64,000 nt of DNA from Aliidiomarina shirensis (GCF_003987345.1 NZ_PIPP01000003.1:248001-312000), one strand, 5' to 3'; shown: positions 8,973 to 18,284, counted from the first letter of the stretch. Translations and numbers: made by a program. The notes: generated by a model not told the origin, from the sequence alone.

Positions 8973-9587
8973 TTATTTGCGATACACTCTGCGCAGCTCG
9001 GCGCTGGTATTCTGTACATATTGCTGCCAACCCGACAGAACGTTTCTATTCGACGTGTAATAATCACTAGAATTATATTGAGCGTTGCCAAAGGTATAAA
9101 ACGCCGAGCACTGGGATATCACCTGTTGACGGTTATGTTTTATATTCCCTTCATACATACTTAATTCGTTTAGTGTAAAAAGCGCCTCAGAAATATTGCT
9201 AAGAACAGGTTCGTTAAATGCTCGACTACATTGCTCAAATGTGAACGCACTTAAGCATTCATCAAGTGCATACGGAAAATCCACCACTTGCGTATGAGTA
9301 ATTTTCAGCCACTCATCCAGCTCCCGTGTAGAAGAATCATAAAGTTCTCTTTGCCGACCTATTTCGTATACAGCATCATCGCAATATTGCTCGTTTTCAT
9401 AGTATTGAATTTCTGCCGAACCAATATCAACACACTGCTGTTGAGCCCATGAATCATTCGGATAATTCGCATAACATTGTGCGCCCAAATTAAAATAGGC
9501 CAAATCACTGGCTTCACATCCGAACAGATGCACTCCTAAAACACCTACAACAAGAGTACGAAACAAATTTTGTGGAGTAATGTTCAT
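8973..9587 (-). CDS. Cysteine-containing predicted lipoprotein
   Basis: I start at the ATG at 9587 (204 residues) because the sequence from there, MNITPQNLFRTLVVGVLG, runs into a hydrophobic stretch and the lipobox LFGC at about residue 24; the longer frame to 9626 would bury this signal. The mature protein is acidic, helical in appearance and has eight further cysteines (for example QCYAN, QQCVD, QYCDD, DECLS, EQCSR, SQCSA), suggesting disulfides in the periplasm or outer membrane. No family recognised. It is convergent with kynU. Confidence 0.7.
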   Translation of the reverse strand: MNITPQNLFRTLVVGVLGVHLFGCEASDLAYFNLGAQCYANYPNDSWAQQQCVDIGSAEIQYYENEQYCDDAVYEIGRQRELYDSSTRELDEWLKITHTQVVDFPYALDECLSAFTFEQCSRAFNEPVLSNISEALFTLNELSMYEGNIKHNRQQVISQCSAFYTFGNAQYNSSDYYTSNRNVLSGWQQYVQNTSAELRRVYRK

Positions 9588-9714
9588 CGCAACCTCATCA
9601 AAGTAACCACATCGTGAATACAACATGGAGATTATTATAATTTGTTTAAATTATAATCAGAGGTTTAGGTTTTGCGCATCATATTTTTTTCGATTTAGTG
9701 CTAAATTTTTACTG

Positions 9715-9909
9715 TTACTCATCATCAGTACGCGCAACCACCTCAAATTCGCCGTCCATGGTTTCCTGCACGGTAAGTTCGATGGGTTGGCAACAGATTT
9801 GGCAATCAACAATTTGGGCTTGCCCAACATCGTTCGCAGCATCGATTTCCAATGCATTCGGTGCCATACAGTACGGACAAGAAAACTCAGATTCGTAACT
9901 TAACGACAT
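9715..9909 (-). CDS. CPXCG-motif small cysteine-rich protein
   Basis: The 64-residue product starts at the ATG at 9909, which has AGGA eight bases upstream; a longer start at 9924 would use the AGGA itself as coding sequence. It has two cysteine pairs, CPYC at about residue 11 and CQIC near 36, followed by an acidic tail. This is the pattern of the CPXCG family of small, probably zinc-binding proteins found in many gammaproteobacteria. Its molecular role is not known. It stands alone between the lipoprotein gene and the divergent diguanylate cyclase gene. Confidence 0.8.
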   Translation of the reverse strand: MSLSYESEFSCPYCMAPNALEIDAANDVGQAQIVDCQICCQPIELTVQETMDGEFEVVARTDDE

Positions 9910-10015
9910 AATACAGTTCCTCATTAGGTAGTTCAGAATGCTTGCAAGTAACCCTAAGAAGCCATAAAGTTTGCAAGAGCTTCAACACTAAAACTACAGG
10001 AAATGCGGCGCGCGC

Positions 10016-11140
10016 ATGGATATTATTACTATTATTGTTCTCACGGGGATTACTAACCTCACTTTTGCTTTATACAGCTGGCAGCAAGTGAGTAACCCGG
10101 AATCACATTCAGCGTGTAAGTCTTGGGCACAAGCTCAATTCATTAAAGCGTTTTCGTTCATAATTTACGCGATCGCGCTGCTCAATTACTCCGACGATTT
10201 GCGCTTAATTGCCAACATACTAATTTTACTCGGGTGCTGGGCAGAGGCTAGAGCTTATAGCAAGCTTGCAAAAACCGGCCTAAACACCGCATATCTGTTT
10301 GCAGGCTTCATTCTTACCAGCGCGATCTTTTCTTTTATGCACTTCACCAGTGGTAGCGGCCCAAACCATACCATGATTATCACCGCCTCTGTCTTGGTTG
10401 CCGTGCCGCTAACCATAAACGTGTATGCCCTTTATAAATTAAGCAGGCAACACCCGGGCAGTTTGTTTCCGAAAGTGCTGGTTACGGTTAACGCTTTTAT
10501 CACGGTTCTCTGCTTAGTTCGTGGAACGCTCGCGATCGGCAACCCCGAATATATAATCACCCAGGCCTTATTCACAAATCAGCTGTTTATATTTGCCACT
10601 TTTATTAGTGGGCTGGTTAATGGCATTGGGTTTATCGGCTTTCTTAAAGAACGTTCCGATGAGAAATTATGCACACGCGCCAACATTGATTATCTAACCG
10701 GAATTTACAATCGCCAGTACTTTGAAAAACTGACCAAAGAACAGCTAGCAAACGGCGGCGCATTTACGCTGTATTTCCTAGATATCGATAGCTTCAAATC
10801 GGTAAACGATCGATTCGGCCACGCTACTGGTGATGAAATTCTCCAGCGGTTCGCCAAACTATTGCTGCAACAACAAGAGCAACACAGTGGCTTAGTGGGG
10901 AGGCTGGGTGGCGAAGAATTTGGTTTACTGCTACCGGCAAACACAAATATGAACCACAGCGATATTCTAAAGCACCTGTGCAAAGCTTTTGCCGCCCAGG
11001 GCGAGCAGGTTATTGGCGAGCCCATGAGCTTCAGCCTCGGCGCCTGCTCTTCAACGGAAGCCTATACTGTTAATGATCTAATGCGCAAGGCAGATGTTTT
11101 GCTTTACGAAGCAAAACGCGAACTCTACGAAAGCGAATAG
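10016..11140 (+). CDS. Membrane-bound GGDEF diguanylate cyclase
   Basis: A 374-residue protein with about six or seven hydrophobic segments in residues 1-205, then a GGDEF domain. The metal Asp is in YFLDIDSFKSVND and the active loop is GGEEF (near residue 300), an accepted active form. It would join two GTP into cyclic di-GMP in response to a signal sensed through the membrane part. I see no RxxD inhibitory site directly before GGEEF. The best upstream AGGA is some twelve bases from the ATG at 10016, so the start is not fully settled. It is monocistronic and convergent with the response regulator gene. Confidence 0.88.
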   Translation: MDIITIIVLTGITNLTFALYSWQQVSNPESHSACKSWAQAQFIKAFSFIIYAIALLNYSDDLRLIANILILLGCWAEARAYSKLAKTGLNTAYLFAGFILTSAIFSFMHFTSGSGPNHTMIITASVLVAVPLTINVYALYKLSRQHPGSLFPKVLVTVNAFITVLCLVRGTLAIGNPEYIITQALFTNQLFIFATFISGLVNGIGFIGFLKERSDEKLCTRANIDYLTGIYNRQYFEKLTKEQLANGGAFTLYFLDIDSFKSVNDRFGHATGDEILQRFAKLLLQQQEQHSGLVGRLGGEEFGLLLPANTNMNHSDILKHLCKAFAAQGEQVIGEPMSFSLGACSSTEAYTVNDLMRKADVLLYEAKRELYESE

Positions 11141-11154
11141 AATAGTAAAAAGCC

Positions 11155-11751
11155 TTACAACCAGCCTTTTTGATGAGCAATACGCGCGGCTTCGATTCGA
11201 TTGCTGGCGTGCATTTTACTGATAGCTTCCGATAAGTAATTTCGTGCCGTTCCCTCGGCAATAAACAGCTCTTTAGCGATCGCTTGGGTGCTCAAACCTT
11301 GCCCTGCTAATCGCAGTGCTTTGCGCTCTTTATCCGTGAGCGGATCTTGTTGCCCAAGCGCTTGAATTAACAATTCATTGCTAATCACCTGCTCACCTGC
11401 GCATACACGTTGCAAAGAGCTAATTAACGCATCAATTGGTGCATCTTTTAATAAGAACCCACGAACGCCACACTCGATGGCCCGTTTAATATACCCAGCT
11501 CGATGAAAGGTAGTAATAATAACGGAACGCAGGGCCGGTTGATGTTGATGCGCCCATTGCACCAACTCCAAGCCCGACATGTTCGGCATTTCGATATCAC
11601 TCAACAGAATATCGTAGTGCCCATTCTGCAGTTTTTTCTGAGCATCAACACCATCAACGGCTTCATCAACATCATAGTTCGCTTCAAGGCGTAGCAAACT
11701 CGCTAGCGCCGTGCGCACCATCGTTTGATCTTCAGCTAACAAGATTTTCAT
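11155..11751 (-). CDS. NarL/DesR-type response regulator
   Basis: A 198-residue regulator. The receiver domain is at residues 1-120, with acidic residues in LLAEDQ, the phospho-acceptor Asp in ILLSDIEMPNMSG (about residue 52), and the Lys in FLLKDAP. The LuxR-type helix-turn-helix is at residues 135-195 (LTDKERKALRLAGQGLSTQA). Its start overlaps the histidine kinase stop by four bases (ATGA), so both are made from one message. The closest relatives by architecture are DesR and LnrK regulators that control neighbouring ABC exporters, and a divergent ABC transporter lies next to the kinase gene. Confidence 0.88.
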   Translation of the reverse strand: MKILLAEDQTMVRTALASLLRLEANYDVDEAVDGVDAQKKLQNGHYDILLSDIEMPNMSGLELVQWAHQHQPALRSVIITTFHRAGYIKRAIECGVRGFLLKDAPIDALISSLQRVCAGEQVISNELLIQALGQQDPLTDKERKALRLAGQGLSTQAIAKELFIAEGTARNYLSEAISKMHASNRIEAARIAHQKGWL

Positions 11752-12845
11752 ACGGTTATCTCTGCTTGCTTCGGCAATTTCAAATTCACTGCACAGCCCT
11801 GCTTTACATCAACCGTCAGTGAACCACCCAACTCTTGCATGCGCAGCATTACACCGGTTAAGCCATTACCGAGCGTTACATCATCGCAGTTGCCGTTATC
11901 AAAAATCTTAATATGATAGGTATCGGCATTCTCATCGAACTGGATTTCACATTCTTCGCCCTTACTATGGCGAATAATATTGGTTACTAGCTCCGTGATG
12001 GCTAACACTATCGCGGTTTCGCGTTTTTCATCCATCACCGGCGGCGTTCCCGTAATGCGGGTGCTGAACTCTGCATCTTGAAGCCGTTGTTGCAAACGGC
12101 GTAGCTCAAGTATTAAGCCGCCATGCTTGTAACCCGAAACACTTTGCCGCACTTGCGATAAACTCTGGCGCGCAATTTCACTCAATTCAGCAAGTTGCTT
12201 TTCTGCCTCGGCATACTGCGCCTTATTCAATTGCGCCTTTGCCAAATCCGATTTCAAAATAATGCTTGATAAGGTATGCCCTAAAATATCATGTAAATCA
12301 CGGGCTATGCGCTCGCGCTCAACACTGGTAGCTAAGCGCTCGATCTCATGCGTGCTGCGTTTTTGCGCATCCGAATGACGTTGCCGAAGGCGCTCAACCC
12401 GCCCAAATATCGACACGGTAACCACAATTACCGCACCGTAATGTAAGAACAAATTCCAATTCGTACCTAGCCCGTAATGAAATGCCGCCAAGGTAAGTAG
12501 AATGCCGAATACGCCAGCTAACGCTATTGGCCAGCGGTAGGCAAATCCAACGAAGAAGCCGACATAGCTAAATAAAGCAATAGAGCCTGAGTTCAATGGC
12601 GTTACCGCACAGGCAATGGCAAACATTCCCAAAATTGGCCAAAGCATTCGTTCCGGCGGAACGTGATAACAATAAAAATAGATCCCGATAAACGCCAGCA
12701 TAGCAACGATAAGCACGGCGAGCTCGCCAACCGAATAAGGGAAAATCACCATAGGCAAAATATAAAAGCCTAAGTTGAATAGGTAAATCCAAGCATGCTT
12801 ATTTTCCGGGTTAGTGCTTTTTGCGCTATTGGTTCCAGCCGACAT
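11748..12845 (-). CDS. DesK-type sensor histidine kinase
   Basis: I choose the ATG at 12845 (365 residues), which is preceded by AGGTGG; longer versions begin with TTG at 12908 or ATG at 12875 without a ribosome site. Residues 20-150 hold five or six membrane segments. The dimerisation and phospho-acceptor helix carries ERIARDLHDILGHTLSS, the HPK7 signature, and the C-terminal ATPase region has ITELVTNIIRHSKG and FDNGNCDD with GNGLTGVMLRM. Kinases of this class sense membrane state or membrane-active drugs and phosphorylate the NarL-type partner encoded immediately downstream. The divergent ABC genes are the likely target. Confidence 0.85.
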   Translation of the reverse strand: MSAGTNSAKSTNPENKHAWIYLFNLGFYILPMVIFPYSVGELAVLIVAMLAFIGIYFYCYHVPPERMLWPILGMFAIACAVTPLNSGSIALFSYVGFFVGFAYRWPIALAGVFGILLTLAAFHYGLGTNWNLFLHYGAVIVVTVSIFGRVERLRQRHSDAQKRSTHEIERLATSVERERIARDLHDILGHTLSSIILKSDLAKAQLNKAQYAEAEKQLAELSEIARQSLSQVRQSVSGYKHGGLILELRRLQQRLQDAEFSTRITGTPPVMDEKRETAIVLAITELVTNIIRHSKGEECEIQFDENADTYHIKIFDNGNCDDVTLGNGLTGVMLRMQELGGSLTVDVKQGCAVNLKLPKQAEITV

Positions 12846-12902
12846 GACGCCACCTACCATTGAAATTTTATTCATTATGCCAGTAACCGCCCAGAGCACC
12901 AG

Positions 12903-12914
12903 TGACAAGTGTCA
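12903..12914. promoter_or_regulatory. Candidate operator in the kinase/ABC intergenic region
   Basis: TGACAAGTGTCA is a perfect 12-base palindrome in the shared upstream region of the divergent kinase and ABC transporter genes, with another TGACA copy about 20 bases away. It is the most likely binding site for the linked NarL-type regulator, but no consensus for this regulator is known to me. Confidence 0.4.
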
Positions 12915-13002
12915 TCTCATATTGCTGACAAACGCAACTGCCGGGCCGCGCAACCTCGCAATACACTAACTGCAAATAAGCACACTTACCAAGGAACTTG
13001 GA

Positions 13003-13740
13003 ATGAACGCTAACAAAAACGAAGTTCGGTTACACATTCAATCATTAAGCAAATGTTATGGAACTAAGTATGCCCTCAACAATGTTAGCCTACGCGCCAA
13101 CGCTGGCGAAGTTATAGCCGTGCTAGGCAAAAATGGTGCCGGCAAAACCAGCTTAATTAATAGCATTTTGGGAATGCATAACTACCAAGCCGAATCCGTA
13201 GAAATACTCGGCACAACCTTTCATGATCGCCATCGGCCCACGAGCATTCGCCAGCGCATTGGCGTAATGATGCAGCTCGGTACGTTAAACGCCAATCTAA
13301 CCGTTGCCGAACAGCTTGACCTCTTTTGCAGTTACTACCAAAACGGTGCTACCGCTGCCGAACTGATTAACGAATTTGAGCTATCGCCAATTGCAAACCA
13401 ACGCTTCGGCAAACTTTCGGGTGGCCAACGCCAGCAAGTGCTGTTTGCGATATCCGTAGCTGGCAACCCGAGCCTATTATTCTTAGATGAGCCCACCGTG
13501 GGTATGGATGTAGAAGCTCGACATATTCTATGGCAACAAATTCAACAACGCCGGGCTCAAGGCTGCGCCATATTACTCACCACCCACTACATTGAAGAAG
13601 CCCAACGGCTTGCCGATCGCGTGGCTATTTTACGCGCAGGGCAAATTATCGCCGAAGGCACGGTAAGCGAAATTATCGCTGACCACGAATCACTCGAAGC
13701 CGCATACTTACATCTAATTCAGGAGCCTGCTCATGTTTAA
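13003..13740 (+). CDS. ABC transporter ATP-binding protein
   Basis: A 245-residue ATPase with all key motifs: Walker A GKNGAGKTS near residue 43, Q-loop region GVMMQLG, signature LSGGQRQQ near 140, Walker B LLFLDEPTVGMD and the switch His in TTHYIEE. It resembles the ATPases of drug or antimicrobial-peptide exporters paired with ABC-2 permeases. AAGGAAC precedes the ATG. The last eight bases overlap the start of the permease gene, which is frameshifted, so the exporter is probably not functional in the sequenced strain. It is divergent from the two-component genes. Confidence 0.9.
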   Translation: MNANKNEVRLHIQSLSKCYGTKYALNNVSLRANAGEVIAVLGKNGAGKTSLINSILGMHNYQAESVEILGTTFHDRHRPTSIRQRIGVMMQLGTLNANLTVAEQLDLFCSYYQNGATAAELINEFELSPIANQRFGKLSGGQRQQVLFAISVAGNPSLLFLDEPTVGMDVEARHILWQQIQQRRAQGCAILLTTHYIEEAQRLADRVAILRAGQIIAEGTVSEIIADHESLEAAYLHLIQEPAHV

Positions 13741-14463
13741 TTCCGCGATTTACATTAAAGAAAGTAGTTACGATCTACTGAGTTTATGGCGCACACCGGC
13801 GTTTTTCCTACCGGCAATGTTATTTCCGATAGTGTTTTATGTGTTTTTCGGAATTGTCTTTAATTTTAGTGCAGGGCAAAGCGATTACATGCTGGTTTCG
13901 TATGCCTGTTTCGGCATGATAGGGCCATCGCTCTTTAATTATGCCACCGCCGTTGCCAGTGATCGTGCTCACGGGTGGCTTACCTTAAAGCGCGTATCAC
14001 CGATGCCGCTTACATTGTAGCTAAGTTTTTTAGCAGCTTGGTTTTCGCAAGCGTAATTGGCCTGATGTTATTTATCATTGCCGCAGTATTTGCCGATGTA
14101 CAACTTTATTTGTGGCAATGGGCAACGCTACTTGTTGTTCTGCTACTAGGCACTCTGCCATTTGCGCTCATTGGTTTATTGCTGGGCCTATGCCTCTCCG
14201 ATAAAGCCGCTCCCGCATTGGTAAACTTAATTTACCTGCCTATGGCATTTCTTTCCGGCCTTTGGATTCCCATTCAATTTCTACCCGACCCAGTAGGTGC
14301 GATTGCATACGCACTGCCGGCCTACCACTATTCGCAACTCGCTCACGCGGTTATAGGCACCAGCCAAGGTGAGAGCTTGTGGGGCCATACGCTATTTCTG
14401 ATCGCGTTTTGTGCACTGATGATCGCGGCGGTTTACTGGCGCTACCAGCGCTTATCACGCTAA
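13733..14463 (+). pseudogene. ABC-2 type permease, frameshifted
   Basis: Two frames together make one normal ABC-2 permease of about 240 residues with six membrane segments. The first (13733-14020) runs from MFNSAIYIKESSYDLLSLWR through the second to third segment to KRVSPMPLTL and a TAG stop. The second is in the -1 frame and takes over with AYIVAKFFSSLVFAS around 14008, continuing to the TAA at 14463. The break lies at about 14006-14014. In an intact gene the text would read PMPLT then AYIVAKF, which requires about seven more bases; loss of one copy of a short GCTTAC-type repeat would explain it. A sequencing error is the alternative. The gene overlaps the ATPase gene and leads directly into the amidohydrolase gene. 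Confidence 0.82.
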
Positions 14464-14474
14464 GGATATTAATC

Positions 14475-15752
14475 ATGAAAAAAACACTAATCTTTGTTGT
14501 TGCGATAATTGTTGTTGCTACTACCTTGTTGTTATTGCCAACCCCAACGAACGTTTCCACACAGGAAGGAAATAGCTTTATTCTTGGCCCTGTGCAGATA
14601 TTTGATGGTGAGAATGTTATTCCGGCCCGTTACGTAGAAGTTAGAGAAGGCTATGTAAGTGCACTACATCTGGAGCAGCCCGAGAGCGATTTGCGCCTCG
14701 TGGATGGCAACAACAATTGGCTGCTACCCGGGCTTATCGATTCACATGTGCATGCTTGGGGCGATGCGTTGCAACAGGCACTGCCTCGGGGTGTAACGAG
14801 CGTTATCGATATGTTCGGCGACCCTGCGTTTTTACAAGAACATACAAAGCACCGCGACACGGCATCAGCTGAAAATCTTAGCGCCGATATCTATGGCGCG
14901 GGGTTACTCATGACCGCGCCACATGGCCATGGCACCCAATTCGGTATTGCCGTATCAACCCTAACCTCACCAGAACAGGCCGAAGCCTTAGTGGCCGAGC
15001 GCGTTGCTGAGGGTTCAGATTTTATTAAGATTGTTTACACCCGAGAAGGCGCAAACTATGAACATGCACCCTCAATTTCGCTACAGGGTTTGCGCGCCTC
15101 GATTGCAGCTGCACACCAATTTGATCGCCTTGCGGTGGTGCATATCAGTGATCACGCCTCGGCTCAAGATGCAGTAGAAGCCGGCGCAGATGGCCTAGTT
15201 CATAGCTTTTTTGATCGCGTTATCTCAACTGAATTGCTCGAAATGATGGTGGAAAATAACGTATTCGTTATCCCTACGATGATCGTGTACGAAGGTATGT
15301 TGCGGGGCGAGATGAACAACGAAGTGCTTTTCAACCGTGAAGATCTCAATATAAGCCGCACAGCTAAAGCCACTCTGAATCGTAATTTCGCCAGCTCACG
15401 CTTTCCAGAAAACTTTTACGATAATTTACTAACGACAACGAAACGAATGCACGCAGCCGGAATACCTGTATTGGCGGGCAGCGATGCGCCGAACCCGAAT
15501 ACGGCACACGGCTGGTCGCTTCTGGTAGAACTATTGCTCCTAAAGAAAGCCGGCTTATCGCCAGAAGCAACATTACGGGCCGCAACCTCGGTGCCAGCTG
15601 ATGCATTTTCGCTGGCGGATCGCGGACGAATTGCAACCGGTAGGAAAGCCGATTTCATTCTGCTCCCGCAATCACCTATTGAAAACCTCGAAACTATTTT
15701 GACACCAACCGTGGTGTGGAAAAATGGGTATCGCATCGACATTAGAACTTGA
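14475..15752 (+). CDS. Secreted metal-dependent amidohydrolase
   Basis: I start at the ATG at 14475 (425 residues), preceded by AAGGA that overlaps the permease stop; an upstream in-frame ATG lies inside the permease gene. The N-terminus is a membrane signal (MKKTLIFVVAIIVVATTLLL). The amidohydrolase barrel shows the first metal site DSHVHAWG, the bridging Lys in DFIKIVYTREG, metal His in VVHISDH and in GLVHSFF, and the catalytic Asp in LAGSDAPNP. It belongs to the imidazolonepropionase-like or prolidase-like group of amidohydrolases, often dipeptidases in this type of organism. It lies downstream of the ABC genes, probably co-transcribed. Substrate not predictable. Confidence 0.83.
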   Translation: MKKTLIFVVAIIVVATTLLLLPTPTNVSTQEGNSFILGPVQIFDGENVIPARYVEVREGYVSALHLEQPESDLRLVDGNNNWLLPGLIDSHVHAWGDALQQALPRGVTSVIDMFGDPAFLQEHTKHRDTASAENLSADIYGAGLLMTAPHGHGTQFGIAVSTLTSPEQAEALVAERVAEGSDFIKIVYTREGANYEHAPSISLQGLRASIAAAHQFDRLAVVHISDHASAQDAVEAGADGLVHSFFDRVISTELLEMMVENNVFVIPTMIVYEGMLRGEMNNEVLFNREDLNISRTAKATLNRNFASSRFPENFYDNLLTTTKRMHAAGIPVLAGSDAPNPNTAHGWSLLVELLLLKKAGLSPEATLRAATSVPADAFSLADRGRIATGRKADFILLPQSPIENLETILTPTVVWKNGYRIDIRT

Positions 15753-15883
15753 GCGAGTGAAAAAGGGCCTACTCACGTAACGAAAACGGTGGGCTATCCA
15801 AATCTGTTGGCTTGTTGTTTATATTAAAGCAGGCTAAATTTAATGGAATAAAGTAAGCAAAAAATAAAAAGGAATAACGGCTA

Positions 15884-16354
15884 ATGGATACCGAAAAATT
15901 ACGTAGTTTGCACAAACTAAAAGAAGAAGGGGTTTTGAGTGAGGAAGAGTTTCAAACGGAAAAACAGAAGCTCTTAAATGAACCTCCTACTCGCGCAACT
16001 TCGCAAGCAGTTGCAACTGAAGAAGATCGCCGTCAATACGCGATGTTTATCCACCTATCGTTATTGCTCGGTGTCGCCTTTCCTTGGATTGGCTTAATTA
16101 TACCGATAGTTCTCTGGCTCGTAAAAAGAGAAGACGAATATATTGATAAGAACGGCCGCGTTGTTGCCAACTGGCTAATCAGCTCAATTATTTACTCAAT
16201 TGTTGGCTTCATTTTGTTGGTTGTTATTATCGGTTTCGGCGTTTTACTTGCCTTAGCGGTTTGCCACATTATCTTTGCAATTGTTGGCGCGATTAAAGCA
16301 AAAGATGGCGAACTCTGGCATTACCCATTGAGTATTAAGTTTTTTAACGTTTAA
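15884..16354 (+). CDS. SHOCT-DUF4870 membrane protein
   Basis: A 156-residue protein. Residues 3-32 form a SHOCT motif (LRSLHKLKEEGVLSEEEFQT), a short helical pair seen at the ends of many membrane-associated proteins. Residues 45-150 form a DUF4870 (Tic20-like) domain with three hydrophobic segments and the charged YIDKNGRVVANWL between them. Function is unknown. AAAGG precedes the ATG. It is a single gene, with 258 bases between it and the blaI-like gene; that gap holds only a weak hairpin near 16412-16437 and the BlaI operators. Confidence 0.82.
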   Translation: MDTEKLRSLHKLKEEGVLSEEEFQTEKQKLLNEPPTRATSQAVATEEDRRQYAMFIHLSLLLGVAFPWIGLIIPIVLWLVKREDEYIDKNGRVVANWLISSIIYSIVGFILLVVIIGFGVLLALAVCHIIFAIVGAIKAKDGELWHYPLSIKFFNV

Positions 16355-16549
16355 TTTTCTGAATTCGGATAAAGCAGCAGCATGGGCTAACAGTACATAA
16401 TGCATAAAGTGCTGATACCCCTCAAACAAAGGTATTTTTGCTGTTGCTTTTCTGATTATCTATTTACGTACCCTCCTTAAATTGCTGGCTGTAGCTCCAG
16501 TGCCTCAAACATTTCTTATAAAAAAATAATGATGCCTTCAAAAAAACTC

Positions 16550-16600
16550 TTGACCCCTTTGATTACATGTGTAATCAATATATGAATTACACATGTAATC
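16550..16600 (+). promoter_or_regulatory. blaI promoter with two BlaI/MecI-type operators
   Basis: A -35-like TTGACC lies at 16550-16555. Two near-identical palindromes follow: GATTACATGTGTAATC (16561-16576) and AATTACACATGTAATC (16585-16600). Each contains TACA-N2-TGTA, the core of BlaI/MecI operators, and their centres are 24 bases apart. They cover the expected -10 region and end 13 bases before the blaI start, so the regulator most likely represses its own operon. Confidence 0.8.
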
Positions 16601-16613
16601 GAAGGGTTAGATC

Positions 16614-16991
16614 ATGGTTGAAGTCAGTAATGCAGAGTTACGCGTGATGCAAGTTTTGTGGCAACAATCGCCACAAACAGCACAAGAGATCGTTGGTCAG
16701 TTACAACAAGATTTTGATTGGCATGAAAAAACCATCAAAACCATGCTAAACCGGCTCACTCAAAAAAGCGCCGTAACATACACACAGCAGGGGCGAAGCT
16801 ACCTATACTCGCCAGCAATCTCCGAAAAAGCATATCAGGAACAAGCCAGCAAGAGCTTTGTACAACGGTTATTCTCCGGCAAGGTAACACCGTTAGTTGC
16901 TCATTTTGCAGAAAAAGGCGAGCTCAGCGATAAGGATATTTCCGAACTAAAAGCGTTAATCGAAAAGCTCGAGGATCGCCAGCATGATTAA
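16614..16991 (+). CDS. BlaI/MecI/CopY-family repressor
   Basis: A 125-residue winged-helix repressor. The N-terminal domain (residues 1-75) reads AELRVMQVLWQQSPQTAQEI then KTIKTMLNRLTQKSAV, typical of BlaI and MecI; the C-terminal helices (80-125) serve dimerisation and contain the region normally cut by the partner protease. Two operators directly upstream indicate autoregulation. It overlaps the M56 peptidase gene by eight bases. No beta-lactamase gene is nearby, so the regulated target may be the M56-TonB protein itself or genes elsewhere. Confidence 0.9.
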   Translation: MVEVSNAELRVMQVLWQQSPQTAQEIVGQLQQDFDWHEKTIKTMLNRLTQKSAVTYTQQGRSYLYSPAISEKAYQEQASKSFVQRLFSGKVTPLVAHFAEKGELSDKDISELKALIEKLEDRQHD

Positions 16992-18168
16992 TTCATTAAC
17001 AACAAGCCTTTGGCTCATAGCGCTTGCCTGCGCTGTACTACTCTTATTACGTATCCCAGTACTGCGTTATCTCGGCGCTCGTACCCAATATAGTTTGTGG
17101 TTTGCTGTGCCGCTCGCTGCGTTACTGCCTTGGCTTCCAAGTTTTCCCGCAACACGCGGTATAGCAACCCCGTTTACAGTAACACCGAATATCGTACAAA
17201 ACGCGGATACTTTAATCTCTTCACAATCATACCTATGGCTATGGGTATGGGCGGCTGGTGTTGCAATCTTATTAGTGTGGATGATGCTCACGAGCCTTTC
17301 GTTCTATCGCAGCTTGTATCGAGCGCAAGGCGTTAAGGCGCGTTCAGGATTTCCATTCAAAGTACATTATTCCAGTGCCATTCACTCACCGGCGATTATC
17401 GGCTTAATCCAACCTCGCTTGTTACTGCCCTCTGACTTTGATGAGCAATATACCGTGCGTCAACAATCGTTAATCATCGCCCATGAGCGTTTACATTGGC
17501 AGCGTGGCGATCTCCATTTTAATTTGCTGGCTTATGTTTTGCTCGCTATCAATTGGTTCAACCCAATCGCCTGGCTGGCTTATCGAAGCTATCGCCGCGA
17601 TCAAGAATTAGCCTGCGATGCAGTAATTATTAACCGCTATCCGAAAGACACTAAAACCTATGCCGAAGCGCTTTTAGTAAGTTCTTTAGCATTTTCAAAG
17701 GACCGGAAAGTTGCCGTGCAGTTTGGCACACCGCACCTTAATCACTATGGAGCACACCCTATGAAACAACGCTTACAACACCTCACTAATCAACATGGCT
17801 ACAGCTACCTGCCACTCCTTGGCGTATTCGCAATCGCAGCGGCCGCATGGCTGTTCCTGATGAATCCCGCAACAGCAAACCAGCTTTTTGAGGGTAAATC
17901 GAACACCATAGAACACTCTATTCCGCCCGCCATTGTTCGCGTTCTTCCAACATATCCAGAGGCGGCTAAAGAGCAAGGTTTGGCGGGAACTGTTGAGCTG
18001 CGTTTTGACATCACGGACGCCGGCACAACATCGAATATCTCGCTAGAAGTCACAGGATCTGATGAAGTACTGCAGGAGTCAGCTATCAATGCATTAAAGT
18101 ACTGGCGCTTCGATCCAGCCCATGTCGGGGAAGACTATGGCATTGCATTTACTTTTGAGCTTGAGTAG
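16984..18168 (+). CDS. BlaR1-like M56 peptidase with C-terminal TonB domain
   Basis: A 394-residue inner-membrane protein. Four hydrophobic segments lie in residues 5-120 and around 275-300. The zinc protease motif HERLH (an HExxH) is in LIIAHERLHWQRGDLHF near residue 162, with the third ligand expected in RRDQELACDAVI. After a membrane segment near residue 280, residues 315-394 form a TonB C-terminal domain (PPAIVRVLPTYPEAAKEQGL and YWRFDPA). The M56 part is known in BlaR1 to cut a BlaI repressor; the TonB end contacts outer-membrane proteins. This fusion replaces the penicillin-sensing domain of true BlaR1, so the signal is probably not a beta-lactam. Confidence 0.88.
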   Translation: MINSLTTSLWLIALACAVLLLLRIPVLRYLGARTQYSLWFAVPLAALLPWLPSFPATRGIATPFTVTPNIVQNADTLISSQSYLWLWVWAAGVAILLVWMMLTSLSFYRSLYRAQGVKARSGFPFKVHYSSAIHSPAIIGLIQPRLLLPSDFDEQYTVRQQSLIIAHERLHWQRGDLHFNLLAYVLLAINWFNPIAWLAYRSYRRDQELACDAVIINRYPKDTKTYAEALLVSSLAFSKDRKVAVQFGTPHLNHYGAHPMKQRLQHLTNQHGYSYLPLLGVFAIAAAAWLFLMNPATANQLFEGKSNTIEHSIPPAIVRVLPTYPEAAKEQGLAGTVELRFDITDAGTTSNISLEVTGSDEVLQESAINALKYWRFDPAHVGEDYGIAFTFELE

Positions 18169-18284
18169 ATATCTATTGAGATAAAGCGCGCGCGGCAGCT
18201 AGTACTCACCCCAATATCGAGTTGCTAGCTGTTTGCCCCGCCCGCTTATGCTAAGCAATATCAGGCATTGAATGCGCTCAGCGC

